This document shows positions 15,380-26,532 of a stretch of DNA of 64,000 nucleotides, one piece after another; the first letter of the stretch is position 1, and every line of letters begins with the position of its first letter. A model generated the notes under the pieces. The model was given only the letters and a program-made list of their open reading frames with translations. It did no database searches and was not told the origin of the DNA. A program made the position numbers and the translations under genes. This DNA is from Moniliella sp. 'wahieum'. Its lineage: Eukaryota; Basidiomycota; Moniliellomycetes; Moniliellales; Moniliellaceae. The DNA lies in the NCBI GenBank assembly GCA_003971905.1, contig RSEE01000036.1:124001-188000 (forward strand), in the 5' to 3' direction.

Positions 15380-17223
15380 ATGTCCAGCCGTACCAAGAGC
15401 TGGTCGCCAAGGCCACCGATGCGGGTCTGCCCACTGAGGACTGGCAGATCAACCTCGACATCTGCGACCGCGTCAGCAACAACGGCGCCCATGCTCTCCG
15501 CCAGGTGCTGGATGCCCTCACGGTCCGTCTCCAGCAGCCTAGTGCTCAAGTGCAGGAGTACGCACTCACGTTGGCCGACGCCCTTGGCAAGAATGCCCGG
15601 AAACATCATGTGTCCCGAAATGTCCCACCCGGACTTGTGCATCCAGCTCAACCACATGGTGCACGACACTGCCAACGTCTCCACGCCCGTTCGCACGCGC
15701 ATCCTAGGACTCATCAAAGAGTGGGCCTCCGACCTGACCAAGGCGGGCATGTCCGGCACTCTCCTCCAAAACACATATTCTGCTCTCAAGTCCCAGAGTT
15801 CGTCCTTCTCCGTCCCCGTTTTCCGAAGGGAAGCACTAATTCTTCCCCCTTCTGGTAGACTTTGACCTCTCCGCCGCTTGCCTGCTGCTGTCCAAGACAC
15901 TGAGGACACTGAGGACGAAGAATTGAGGAGAGTACTGGCCCTGTCGCTGCAGGATCAGGGGGGGCGCAGCCAATGGGCTTCTAACGACTATGCCGGCTCG
16001 GGCGTGGCGACGGTGGAAGCGCAACCGCCCCCAGCGGATTTGCCCCTTTGGGGCAGCCGACGAGCCAACCCCCAGCTAGCCAACCCCCGGCCAGCCAACC
16101 TCCGGCCAGCCAACCTCCGGCCAGCCAACCCCCGGCCAGCCAACCCCCGGCCAGCCAACCCCCGGCCAGCCAACCCCCGGCCAGCCAACCCCCGGCCAGC
16201 CAACCCCCGGCCAGCCAACCCCCGGCCAGGTATACCCCGATGAGTTCTACCAATCCGTTTTTCACCCAGAGCGCCAACCCTTCATCTTCTGCACCCGCTG
16301 TCGTAGGATCGAACCAACCCCAGCTGGTCGATGTCTCTCTGACTGGGGCTACCTTTGCTCCGACGGTTACAGCTGCAGCTGCAATCGCCCCCCTGACTGC
16401 CACACCAGCTGAGGGAGAGCAACGTCACCCACCTCTACCTCTTCCTCCTCCTCGTGGGGCGAATCGCCTCCTGTCACGGACGAGAAGGTCGTTTCATCGC
16501 GGGTACGGGGCCTGTATGACTTTACCTCGCCGGAGGAGGGGTTGTTGAAGTTCCAAGCAGGAGATGTGATTCGGGTGGTGGACAGGACGTACGAGCAGTG
16601 GTGGACCGGGGAGCTGCGGGGGAAAGTGGGTCTCTTCCCTATAACCCATGTCGAGGTTCTTCCCAATCCCACCCCCGACGATTTAGGTCGGGACCGGGCG
16701 TTGGAAGCGTCGCTTCTTGGTTCCTCTTCTGTGGTTGATACGTTGGCGCTCAAATTGGCCTCGCTTGACCCCAATCAATCGGTCAGCTCGGCAGACAAAG
16801 CCGCCCTCGACACAATGTACCAAGATGCTACCGATATCGCTCCGAAACTTGCCGAGCTCATCGATCGGTACCAAGTCAAGTTGGCTGAACTGCATGGATT
16901 GAGCGATAAACTCGAACAAGCACGCACGCGGTACGCCCAGCTTGCCACTCCTTCCTCCCTTGCTTCATCGGCCCCTGCGAGTGCCCCAGCAGGGGCTGGG
17001 ATGACTGCCCCGGACCCTGTAGCTACGACTGCCTCCCCAACGGCCGCGACTGCGGCACCATCCACCCCCGGCTCCGACCCCGGCTTCGGATCTTCTTGGC
17101 CCCGCACCGGCCCAGGACCAGCCCGCTACCCCCCAACCGCCGCCTGGGATGGACATCAACTCGCCCGAGTACGCTGAGTGGTACTGGCGCGCGTTTCCCC
17201 AGACCGCCGCGGGGCACCCATGA
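15380..17223 (+). CDS. HSE1: ESCRT-0 subunit HSE1 (STAM-like; VHS-UIM-SH3)
   Basis: Endosomal sorting subunit that partners Vps27 to capture ubiquitinated cargo for multivesicular bodies. Visible order: VHS domain (PYQELVAKATDAGLPTEDW... at 15390, LRLIKEW-like ILGLIKEW near 15705), ubiquitin-interacting motif EDEELRRVLALSLQDQ (about 15913), a Pro/Gln repeat linker, SH3 domain (RVRGLYDFTSPEEG at 16503, QWWTGELRGKVGLFPITHVE ending 16656), then the GAT-like helical region (TDIAPKLAELIDRYQVKLAEL) and a Pro-rich tail ending MDINSPEYAEWYWRAF at the stop 17221-17223. The domain set is diagnostic of HSE1. Frames change through single-base losses (about 15390, 15595, 16055, 16420, 16540, 17090), and an intron probably ends near 15860 (CACTAATT branch, GGTAG acceptor). 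Start at 15380 is inferred; a short upstream exon is possible. The 15-nt coding repeat is listed separately. Confidence 0.85.
16067..16230 (+). repeat. 15-nt coding minisatellite in HSE1
   Basis: About eleven tandem copies of a 15-nt unit (CCCCCGGCCAGCCAA and near variants; early copies have CTC for CCC). In the HSE1 reading frame it encodes the pentapeptide PPASQ repeated about twelve times between the UIM and the SH3 domain. The unit length is a multiple of three, so copy-number change would keep the frame. Confidence 0.9.
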
Positions 17224-19602
17224 GACATTTTGCGCGGGGACCGTGCCGGACCTTGTGCCCTTGCCCCCCATTGCCCGGTCCCTTTCTATCTGGCTCTCCC
17301 CCGCGCCTCTGGGAATGAGCAATGCATGGTAGCAGTTGGGTTGGGATCTCGATCCTTTTCTCGTTGTGTGGCGGTGGCAGGCTTGGGTAGTTCATTGGCA
17401 GTTGAGCTCCTCGGCCATCATCGACCCCCTCCCCTCTGACACCGGGCATCCTCTTGGCGTACGGTCCGCTTGGCTAATGGATCAAGTTCGTCGGCTGTAC
17501 CGCGGTGCAGTGGGTTCTCTGGTTCGTGCGGATGAGGTTCCTGAAGTTGAAAGGGCTCACTCGACTTGGCATTACGCATCGCGCCTTCTATGGGTCTGAT
17601 GCCGAACAAAAGAGAGGGGGGGTGCTGGTAGCGGGAGCCAGTACGGAATGATGTCATATATGGGGGCATGCTCACTTTGGGAACGACACGCTGCTAATCT
17701 GCGCGCGCTTACTCCTTGAGGAGATACCACGATGGCTGATGCCAAGAATCATGCTAGGTCGTATGTGGATCAAAGGCAGTTATAACTCACCGCGGCTCTC
17801 CCCCTGTCGGTCAGCACGATAAAACGCGCAAGAAACGGGAGGGAAAGGTCTCGGGGTTCAAGACGTACGTTTCAGTCTCGAAGTGTTTGGATCGTACATG
17901 CTCGTCCACAACGAATCAGTTAATCAGATCAATGTTAAGACCTTGTCTGCTCCCGGACCTGTTGACTGACAGCTCTTATTATATCTGGACCTACGGCCCA
18001 ACCGGTCGCTGGGTGTGCAATAGGCTCTTTTGTAGACTATTTGTAGACTATGGATGCATATGCCCACCCTCTCTTTCGTACCCGCGGGTGTGGAATGGGC
18101 GAACATGGTTCCGTTCAGCACTTTGCGCGTGCCACGATGGTGTCCGCTCTCTACGACGCTACATGTGCCGGATGCGTTGTGCTTGGGGAGGTCTGGCGAC
18201 CAAAAAAAGCAGACCAGATCGAGCGCGAGTATATATATAGCTCTGATCACACATGCCCTCTGGCGTTGTTTTTCTACCCGACTCTCCCCTATGTTCTGCC
18301 CCTGACGGTGGGCTCCTCTGTTGGACCCGAAAAGGGATGAGCCAATAAGGTTGGGCAGCCTGGCCTCCATGCGCGACATGGTTGATGGAGTGGAGCAGAG
18401 TGGAGCAGGGATGTGGGATGGGTGTGTGCTTTGGCCTGATCGGGTGGCGGGAATAAGCAGTTCGCGCCCAAAGCCATCGACGTCACCACACGTGACAGGG
18501 GACAGGGGGTTGCTGTTTTTTCCTCCTGAGAGAGGCGCAGGGGGAGGGGAAGAGTTGGGCGAGTAGGAGACATTGCACTGGCCTAGTCTCACCGGCATTC
18601 GAAGCGTCCTTTTCCCACGATGCCATTCGTTTCCGGATGCAATTGACAGCAAGCATCGTGCTTCTGCATTCGTTCGTTTGGGGGCTGGGCTTGGCTGGTG
18701 CCTTGCGCGAGGGGGGCGCAGCCTTCGACCACCCGCCCATCTCAGCCTCGGCTGTAGTGTCGCTGGGCAGTAACTAGTAAAGGCACCAGTGTCACTTGCT
18801 GGGTGGGTGCTGGTGCATGAGGCACTGAGTACTCAGACTGAGTGCGGATGCCGCAGTGGCAGTCGTTAAGACGCAGTGCTTTATTAGCGCACGCGTTTCA
18901 GCTTTCAGCCGCCATCTGCGGGGAAGGGTCGTGCTGCAAGAGACGAGTCATCTATCAGACATAGACCGCACCTGGGCTGTGTGGAGTTAAGCTTCCCCAG
19001 CTGGCGGGGATGCTGCCCCGTGCCTACATGGGGTGGGGTGCGGCGCCGGTGATATAGATATAGCGGCGCGGCCTGGCGCGGCCGGAGGGCATGGCATGCA
19101 GAGGCCAGAGTGGGCCGCAGGGGAGCAGTGTGCGAACGGATTGAATATGGAATACTGATGCACTGATGACGCATGCGAACCATGTTACCCAGCCGCGACC
19201 CTCCACACCCTGGGCGCGGCAATAAAGCACACACTGGGGGGCCGCATATGCCGTGTGCGGGGGAGCGGCAGGGGGAGAGAGGCGCGGCGAGAGGCTGCAC
19301 AAGCTCTGCGCTGCCCCGACGGTCCTCGATCTGCGTCGATTTCAGCATCGGGGCGCAGCACAGCTCCCGCCCAGCCCTAGTCCAGCCCACCCAACTGGGC
19401 CGTCGCCAGAGCAGTGCCGCGCAGCTGATGCTTGTGCTGCATCTGAATTGGGCGATGGTTGTTAGACCTTATTACTAGCCCCCTTGCTAGCAATCAACAA
19501 CCAACACATCCCGCGTCAGCACCGCCCTCGCCATCACCACCGCCACCACCACCGCCCTCGCCTTCTCCCTCCCCCCCTCCCACCTCTGCACCCGTCTCCG
19601 CC
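17224..19602. other. 2.4 kb gene-poor region
   Basis: No conserved gene recognised. The first ~100 bases are the HSE1 3' flank. A possible tiny spliced gene (17732-17969) is discussed under findings. TATATATA occurs near 18229. Short inverted and tandem motifs, and a CA/CC-rich leader just before 19603, complete the interval. Open frames on both strands have no family resemblance. Confidence 0.5.
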
Positions 19603-21413
19603 ATGCTCACGCGTGCTGCCTCCGTGCCGACGCGTACTCGCCGCTCCCGCCGCCCCATCCACACCCCTCCTCCTCCACGCGCCTGCTCCGCCCTCTCTAT
19701 CGCCCCCAACGATCCAACCCTCGGCATGGTACTTGGCCTAGAAACGCCAACAGACCATGCCCCCCTCCTCGTATCGAACCCATTTGATCGCCAATACTTG
19801 GACGCCATGGGGTACCACGCGTTTGAGTGTTTGAACGCCACGTTTCATGTCCGCAAGCGGTACTCGTTTGTGCGCTCCCTCGGCATGGGCTCGTATGGAT
19901 CGGTTGCCCTGGTGTACGACACCGTACTCAACGACCATGTTGCGTACGCATTGTGCCTCCTTCGTCTCCTGTTGCACGCACATCCCTGACCCGTTTGCTC
20001 ATCTGTGCTCCCTTTCCCCAGGATCAAGAAGGTCGATCAAGTCATGCACAATGGCATCCTAGCACGACACGCCTTGCGTGAGGTAGCCATCATGCGGCAC
20101 ATGAGCCAATGCGACCAGTCAATCATTCTGCTCGACATTGACGCCCGCTTCGTCGAGTACGGAGAGCTTTACCTCTTTATGGCCCCTTCCGAGGCCAACC
20201 TAGGCCAGATCATCCGCTCCCGTCAGCCTTTAAGCCATGGCCATCTGCAATACTTTGCTGTTCAACTGCTGAGTGGAGTGCGCCACATGCATGCAGCACG
20301 CATTATCCATCGCGATCTCAAGCCAAGCAATGTGTTGGTAAATTCCGACTGTACGCTGCGCATTTGCGATTACGGCTTGGCGCGTGCTTGGTCCGATGCA
20401 CTTGGCTCCCAGCTGCAATCAGCGTCTACATCGATGGCGAGCCTGCCTTGCGACTGGACCTTTTGGCCTCCCTTATGCGCCGACGCCTGCACGCCGATGC
20501 CTTGGCGCGATGCTTCCCAATCCCACCTCTACTATCCCGGGGACCCCTTGTCTTCGTTCGTGACGACGCGCTGGTATCGTCCCCCGAACTGCTGCTCCAA
20601 TTTCCCGAGGGTACGGCCCGGGGCTGGATATGTGGGCTGTGGGGTGCATCCTAGCTGAGATTCTCCTTGGCTTCCCCCTGTTTCCCGGGCAGGACAATCT
20701 GGATCAGGTGGTGCGCATCGCTCGGCTTCTCGGCCCCCCGGAGAGCAGTGTAGCAGCCAAGGTATCGCCAGCTCTGAAGGATAAGTTTGGCAGCTGGCCC
20801 GTTCGAGACCCGAAGGCGTGGCCACAACTGTTTGGAGCGTGCGATCCCCAAGCGGCGGACTTGGTAGCCAAACTTCTCTGCTGGGACCCCGCCAAGCGTT
20901 TGACCGCCGAAGAAGCGCTGGCACACCCCTGGCTCTCCCTGTATCGCCTCAGCTCGGCTCGCTGGACCGCACCAGAACCCTTTACGGCATTTGACCTGGT
21001 GGAACTACCTCTCCACCCGCAGGAATGGGCGCGAGCGTTTCGCGCCCAAGAACGCGCGATGCACCATCACTGGCGCTGGCCCATGGTTGTCTCCGAGCGT
21101 CGGGAGGGAATCCCGCTCGGCACGTCCGACGGCACCCCGTCGCTGTTTACGGCGGATGCGCTGGCCTATTCATTGAGCACGATGGGCACAAGCGTGTCGA
21201 CGCCTCGTCGCTGGCCTCGCTCGAGCCCTCTTCCAAGCAGCTGACTCTCATGGCGCGAGACCGCGCCCGAACCCGCATCGGAACCCAACCCCACCTCCAA
21301 CCCGAGCCCGGAAAAACTTACCTGCTTCCTCGCCCCCTCAGCCCGAAGCGCATGGCTTGCTCGTTTCCGGTCCGGGCGTTGAATTCCCCACCCACGAGTT
21401 GTGGGACGTCTGA
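19603..21413 (+). CDS. MAP-kinase-like protein kinase (SLT2-type) lacking a TxY motif
   Basis: About 577-residue CMGC-type kinase closest in layout to the cell-wall MAPK Slt2/Mpk1. Start MLTRAASVPTRTRRSR at 19603; disordered N-terminus; GMGSYGSV glycine loop (19885); VAIKK formed across a 78-nt intron (19944-20021); HRDLKPSNVLVN (20309); CDYGLAR (20364); then an extra ~50-residue segment before SSFVTTRWYRPPE (about 20553), where ordinary MAPKs have TEYVATRWYRAPE. MWAVGCILAEILLG, WDPAKRLTAEEALAHPWL and a long C-terminal tail (THELWDV, stop 21411-21413) follow. Thus Thr and Tyr of the activation lip are replaced by Ser and Phe, and DFG is DYG. Frameshifts occur near 20400, 20590-20620 and in the tail. 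Upstream regulation by a MAPKK is therefore doubtful (inference). Confidence 0.8.
19944..20021 (+). other. Intron within the VAIK codon of the MAPK-like gene
   Basis: The 78-nt intron has donor GTACGC, branch CCTGACC (about 19984) and acceptor CCCCAG. Splicing joins GC to G and restores VAIKK, so the borders are secure. Confidence 0.88.
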
Positions 21414-21621
21414 GCTTGCGGGTCTCCGTTGACCCCCGCTCCCCTCCCCACCTTCTTCCCCCAGCATACGCTAGTATTTACCCTCCATGTCCATCTCTGT
21501 GACTGAATACCCACCTTCTCTCTGTGTCGCGCCCTTCGCATTAGATGTCATCTCTCCGACCATCAGTCGTAATTGAATTTCTGTCGCTTTTGATCCACTT
21601 TTAAAACCAGTTTCCGTCGTT

Positions 21622-21924
21622 GTCATAGTTTGGCTGATCTCGCTCCATTTCCAATTTCTTCGTCTCGAGCGTCTCGCTCCTTCCCTGTTCCTTCCACTTC
21701 GCACCATGTCCTCTGTTCTTGTCTTCCCCACGAACGATTGCTACACCCCTTGGCCTAGTCCGATCCTGGTCTCCCTCGCCTTAGCCCCGACTGTGACATT
21801 ATCGTTCGTGGGGAAGCAAGAAGCAAGAACAGAGGACATGGTGCGAAGTGGAAGGAACAGGGAAGGAGCGAGACGCTCGAGACGAAGAAATTGGAAATGG
21901 GAGCGAGATCAGCCAAACTATGAC
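21622..21924. repeat. Long inverted repeat (~120-bp arms, 62-bp loop)
   Basis: The left arm (21622-21738) is almost exactly the reverse complement of the right arm (21801-21924). The only clear differences are a 6-base AAGCAAG-type insertion in the right arm and one extra G near 21900. The arms share GTCATAGTTTGGCTGATC-type outer ends and meet at an ATCGTTCGTGGGG inner border. Transcription through it would give a hairpin of more than 100 bp. It has no coding capacity of its own and no flanking duplication was found. Confidence 0.92.
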
Positions 21925-23442
21925 AGTCGTGAAGCTTGCCTCCGTGGCAAAAGACAGTTTTTGCAACCGTCGTATCCGACGTGTAGGCTAGAGATCCCCC
22001 ATGGGAAACCAATGGACGATCCAACCATGTACCGTTCACCGCACCGTCGTAGACTGCCGCCCGGGGGACGGTATGCTGCATTTCAGCTCCGACTCCCCAC
22101 GGCCATAGTGGTTAATGAGGCCTTCGACTAATGAATCAAGGGAGAAAATGCGGCTAGGGTAACCTCGCCCCCTGAACACCACATATGAACCGGGGGACGG
22201 CTATCGACGTGGCCGGAACGTAACCCGCGCGATGCGTTGGTACGGGGAATCGACGCGGCTGAAGGAAGGCTCGCGCGACTGGACGGATGGAGAGCTGGTG
22301 GAGGACAAAGTCGGAAGAGGGGGCGGGAGCTAAGGGGTAAAGATGCTACCTGTACTGAATCAATTGGCTGGAATGCGGGCAGGAGTCGGACATGATAGGC
22401 GGGAAGCACCAAGAAAGGACGAGGATGAAGACGAGAAGAGACGAGAAGGGACGGTGGGGGAAAGGATCCCCATCAACCAGGGGTACAGGCTAGCTCAAAA
22501 GGGAAAACGGATACAAGAGGGGATGTAGAAAGGAAGACACGTCAAAAGAGGGGTTGGCCGCCGTAGGCGCGACCGAGAAAGGAAACTAAGTGGTGATGGG
22601 GCGACAATCGTCGCACAGATACGGGAAGCTTGGTGGCCTTTATTTGGGCCATGATCCGACTTGGACTTGGGTGGGGGGCGACTATTCACTTCGCGCGAAT
22701 GCATGGCCCCTCATTAACATTTAACCAACTGCATCATCACACTTGGTTGGACTGCGCAGCGCGCTCTACTACTGGACATGTGCGGAGCAGGCCCGGGGCC
22801 TTAACTTGGATCGGACCTTCTCGCATCCAACGCGGCCCGTAGCAATGCTAAGTATTAGTAGGCGACAGTGATGGGTGCGGGAAAAGAGGGGAGGGTCCGT
22901 GCGTTCCTGGAGCACATCCTCAAACTCCTCCTGGGACGGGACCTAATGTGCGGGCCCAGACGGAAGGAGCTTGGCCGGACGTGCTGGTCTGAAAGGGATA
23001 GGCGGTGGCGCGGTGACGGACGGGGGATCAGAAATTGTGACGAGTGAAATGTGAAATGTGCAATGTGCAATGGGAAATCTCTAAGTTCCATATTCGAGCA
23101 GGCAAAGAAAATGTGCAACCCTACTGCCTCCCACCTGCACGTGACGGGTGGTGGGGCCGGCTACGCCAATGATCGGGCATATGACAGAGTCGCGTCGACG
23201 CGTCCCTCCACTCCCTCAAAATGCCCCCCACCGGCCTCATTGCCGCACCAACGACCACATTCGCGCACAGTGTACCTTCAATCCACGCCGAGAGAGGCGC
23301 CGCCACTGCCGTTGCCCTGGCAACAAGGCTGCCAGAGGGGGGGGACAAAGGGGACAAAGGGGGACGAAGGGGATCGGTGGGGTGGACGAGAGGTTAAACG
23401 TGAATTACGACGACCCTGTCACAGGCGGGCCCTGCCAGGGGA

Positions 23443-23779
23443 CTCACCAGGTTGGTGGGGTACAATCTCTTAGATAAAGGACGACTCACGGTGGTTTCCG
23501 GCTTGGGCTTTGGAGGAGAAGCCTTTGGGCGTGCAGCCGATGCGGCCGCACGCTTGGCAAGGGTGCGTATGTCCCGGCTTGGGGGCAGTAACGTGTCTGA
23601 AGCCTCCGGGGCTGAGCGACGGGTAGACGCAGTGGAGCGGACAGACACTTCCAGGGCTGAGGCATGGCAGTGGCTGTGAAGGAACCCACGCGACATGCTG
23701 AGGTACGGAGAACCGACGCGGCTGATGGAAGGCTCGCGCGACTGGGCAGATGGAAAGATAGAGTGCGACTTGGGAGCAC
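23443..23779 (-). CDS. Candidate exon of an unrecognised Ser/Pro/Ala-rich protein
   Basis: The minus-strand frame has coding-like character: it is Ser-, Arg- and Lys-rich with SREPSISRVGSPYLSMSRG near 23740-23690 and PKASPPKPKPETTVSRPLSK near 23520-23470. It runs into a GTGAGT donor at about 23442. No downstream exon could be placed with confidence, although an open minus-strand frame exists at 23121-23357. A segment within it (LPSRASLPSAAS) recurs in diverged form at about 22270. It may be a real but unknown gene or a decayed duplicate. Confidence 0.25.
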
Positions 23780-25022
23780 TCGCGATCCTATGGATGAGCT
23801 GCAAAGCAGCCTTCAGACAGGCGTGAAGGCAAAGAGGTGAGCCACAAGTCTTCAGGCAACATCTGAGTTGAAGGGAAGGAGACAGGAGAGAGAGAAGGGA
23901 GATGAAGCGAGCAGGGCGCGCGCGCCCTGCGACGGAACTCTTCCCCCCGGTTAAGTGAGCGTCACCGATCACCACCGAGGGCCGTGCAAGGGAACCCCAG
24001 CACTACCCTCAACAGAAGCAAGCGGAGGCTGCGAAGGCACTAAGAATGTCATCCGATAGCACTTCCTCGTGGGAAATGTGGGTGTCTGCGCAGGGCGTGG
24101 CGGTGGTCGTCTGTCCGCGCGGGGGGAATGGGCACTGGGCACTGGGCATGGGCGCTGAGCCGCAGCGCTTATCTCTGCCGCACCCCAGCCCACGAGGTGC
24201 GCCCACACTGCCCCCTCGCCTGCGATGCGATGCTACATCTGGGAGCAGGCGCTGCTGGAGGGCGGTCGCTGCCGATCAAGCTTGCGCACCGCCGGCCGCT
24301 GCCCCCAACCACACCACACTGTCCCCGCGCCTGGCCGCATGCCACATGTGTCAGCTGCAGCCACATGGTCCAACGTTCATGCTCTTGCCAGGGAACCAGC
24401 CACTCTTGACGTAGTGACCGTCGTGACACTGCGGCTTTTTTGCGGACGTACCTACTCCGGCTGTAGCAGGTTGCAACGCACAGATTCAGTGTGCAACGTA
24501 TCCTGTTCGCCTTGGCTTCGGTACTGACTCAGTTCAGCCATCACGGCCACCGTGACGGGCCAGCGCCTGAGGCTCACCGGGCTCACCAGATTGTTGATTC
24601 GCTTCAAGTTCAACGTGGATTCGGCCAGTGTAAGCCGGTTCAGTGTAAGCATATGGCTTTGCACGCCCTGCCGCCTGATGGACCCGAGGGGCCTGAGGCC
24701 TGATGCATCTCCTGGGCCTGAGCCCTGAGCCTGAGCCTCTCAGGGCTGTAGAATGATTCCATGACTCTTACGGCGGTGCAGTTTCACGCGTTCACGCGTC
24801 ACACGGTCTGGATTCGTTTGGCGGTAGCATATGCGCTGCCTGCGCAGGCGCAGCCAGGCGTTCATCCACCTTATGTTCCTGCCCCTGCAAACCCTGTGCC
24901 CCATCTGCACAATTTATACAAATTCCCATTCGCTCCCCCCCTCAAAAGGGGGCAACCCACTTCCGTCTCCTCTTTTCTCATCGTCACTGTCGCCCCTTTT
25001 TCGCCAATCCAACAACCACAGC

Positions 25023-26532
25023 ATGCGTGGTACATTTGCTGCTCTTGCCGCCCTGGCAGCCATGGCTGTGTCTGCCACGCCGCTCAGGCGCGGAGCTTCA
25101 TCCAAGTCGCCTTACTATGTGCCCCCCAAGTGGCCCACCGTGCCATTTGCCGTACCCGAGTCCTGGGCTGGCACCTTGCCCGTTAAGCCAGCTCATCTGA
25201 CCAACGAAACGTATGAATATTTCTTCTGGTACTTCGAGTCCGAGTCTGCGCGCGGCAAGGACGATCTTGTCATCTGGCTTAATGGTGGACCAGGTACGTG
25301 TCAGACCCTTTCAGCAATGGCCCAAGTGTTGGAACGGAGCTGACGTTCTCCTTCTTTGTTTGGTCGACAGGATGCTCCAGTCTGGAAGGGCTGTTGCAAG
25401 AGAATGGACCGGTTCTGTTCCCTGGAACGTGACCGGTGACGCGCCCGAGCCCTATGTCAAGCTGAACCCGGACAGCTGGACCAAGGTGGCCAACGTGCTG
25501 TGGATTGAGCAGCCCGTGCCCACTGGCTTTTCCCAGGGCAAGCCAGATGCGACGGACGAGTTCGATGTGGCCAAGGAATTCTACAGTTTCCTGATGAAGT
25601 GGTACGAGACGTTCCCTGAGGCACATGGCAAGCGCCTGTGGATCACGGGGGAGAGCTACGCTGGGATGTACATTCCCTATATCGCCCACCACATTCACAA
25701 TGCCCCGCACCACAATGCCAAGTATGGGATTGACCTGAAAGGCATTCAGATCCACGATCCTTCCTGGACCAATGACTTTTTCGGCTCGGAGGCCGCCATG
25801 CCCACGTTTGTACGCAAGTGGGAGTCGCTGCTGGACCTGCCCTCTTCTTTCCTCGACTCGTTCTACGCCGAGGCCAAGAAGAACAAGATCTACAACTATG
25901 TGGAGGAGAATTTGGTCTATCCGCCCCCGGCGGAGGGACTCAAGGTGCCCTACACCAACGACAGCTACTCGCCCGCTAACGACTTTTACAATGCGGCCTC
26001 GCTCGCGAATCCCAACTTTAACATTTACAATGTCAACGAGTCCAAGCCTACCCTGGACCCTCGGGCTTCCCGCCCGCTGACCTGGAGGCCAACGCGACCA
26101 ACATTATCAACGACATTCCTGGATTCAAGAAGCTCATCCATGCGCCCGAGAGTGTGCAATGGATCGAGTGCACCAACACGTATCCGTTTGTGGGCAGCGA
26201 CCTGAGTCTGCCGCCGGACGAGACGGTGATGCGAGCGTGATTGAGAAGAACTTGCGCACAACAATTGCCCATGGCACCCTCGACTCAATCCTGCTTGCCA
26301 ACGGCTCGGCATTGGCGATCCAAAACTTGACGTGGGCCGGCCAGCGCGGGTTCCAGACCAAGCCGAACCAGTACCTCACCGTCAATGGAACCAAGACGGG
26401 CAAGTTCCACGAGGAGCGCGGACTGACATTTGTCGAGGTCTGGCACTCGGGCCACATGATTCCTCAGGAAACTCGCCCGCGGCGTTCAAGCTGATTGAGC
26501 ACCTTGTCCACGGCACGGCTCTGGACGCCTGA
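25023..26532 (+). CDS. Serine carboxypeptidase (S10 family), secreted
   Basis: Secreted or vacuolar serine carboxypeptidase, about 478 residues, removing C-terminal residues from peptides. ATG 25023 opens a signal peptide (MRGTFAALAALAAMAVSA). Family motifs: LVIWLNGGPGCSSLEG, split by a 77-nt intron (25294-25370, branch CTGAC); WIEQPVPTGFSQG, where the family normally has Gly in place of the second Pro; nucleophile GESYAGMYIPYIA (about 25650); catalytic Asp in HGTLDSILLANGS (about 26272); catalytic His in WHSGHMIPQ (about 26448). Multiple N-x-S/T sites. The frame is broken four times, each explained by one missing base in a homopolymer (CCC near 25418, CCC near 26060, G near 26226, AAA near 26468). 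Stop 26530-26532. The gene is probably intact in the organism if these are assembly errors. Confidence 0.9.
25294..25370 (+). other. Intron in carboxypeptidase gene
   Basis: The 77-nt intron with donor GTACGT, branch GCTGACG and acceptor GACAG lies inside the codon for the Gly of GGPGCSS; splicing restores the motif exactly. Confidence 0.9.

Larger units (their letters stand above)
21414..25022. other. 3.6 kb gene-poor, repeat-containing region
   Basis: No conserved gene. It contains a near-perfect inverted repeat (21622-21738 / 21801-21924), two diverged copies of a ~65-bp segment (about 22230-22295 and 23703-23768), a candidate minus-strand exon (23443-23779), and CCTGAG hexamer repeats (24688-24750). 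The end, with TTTATACAAATT near 24912, is probably the promoter of the carboxypeptidase gene. Confidence 0.5.

Noticed and set aside
15981-16403. Minus-strand GGWLA repeat protein
   Set aside because: It is the antisense reading of the HSE1 15-nt repeat; the plus strand has the VHS, UIM and SH3 context.
21622-21924. Palindrome as a missed-adapter sequencing artefact
   Set aside because: The arms are separated by 62 bp of non-palindromic sequence and have small indels; a read-through artefact would normally be a perfect palindrome with no loop. Not fully excluded.
25023-26532. Carboxypeptidase as a pseudogene or programmed-frameshift gene
   Set aside because: All four breaks are single-base homopolymer deletions without slippery-site context, and the same pattern affects many essential genes in the window.
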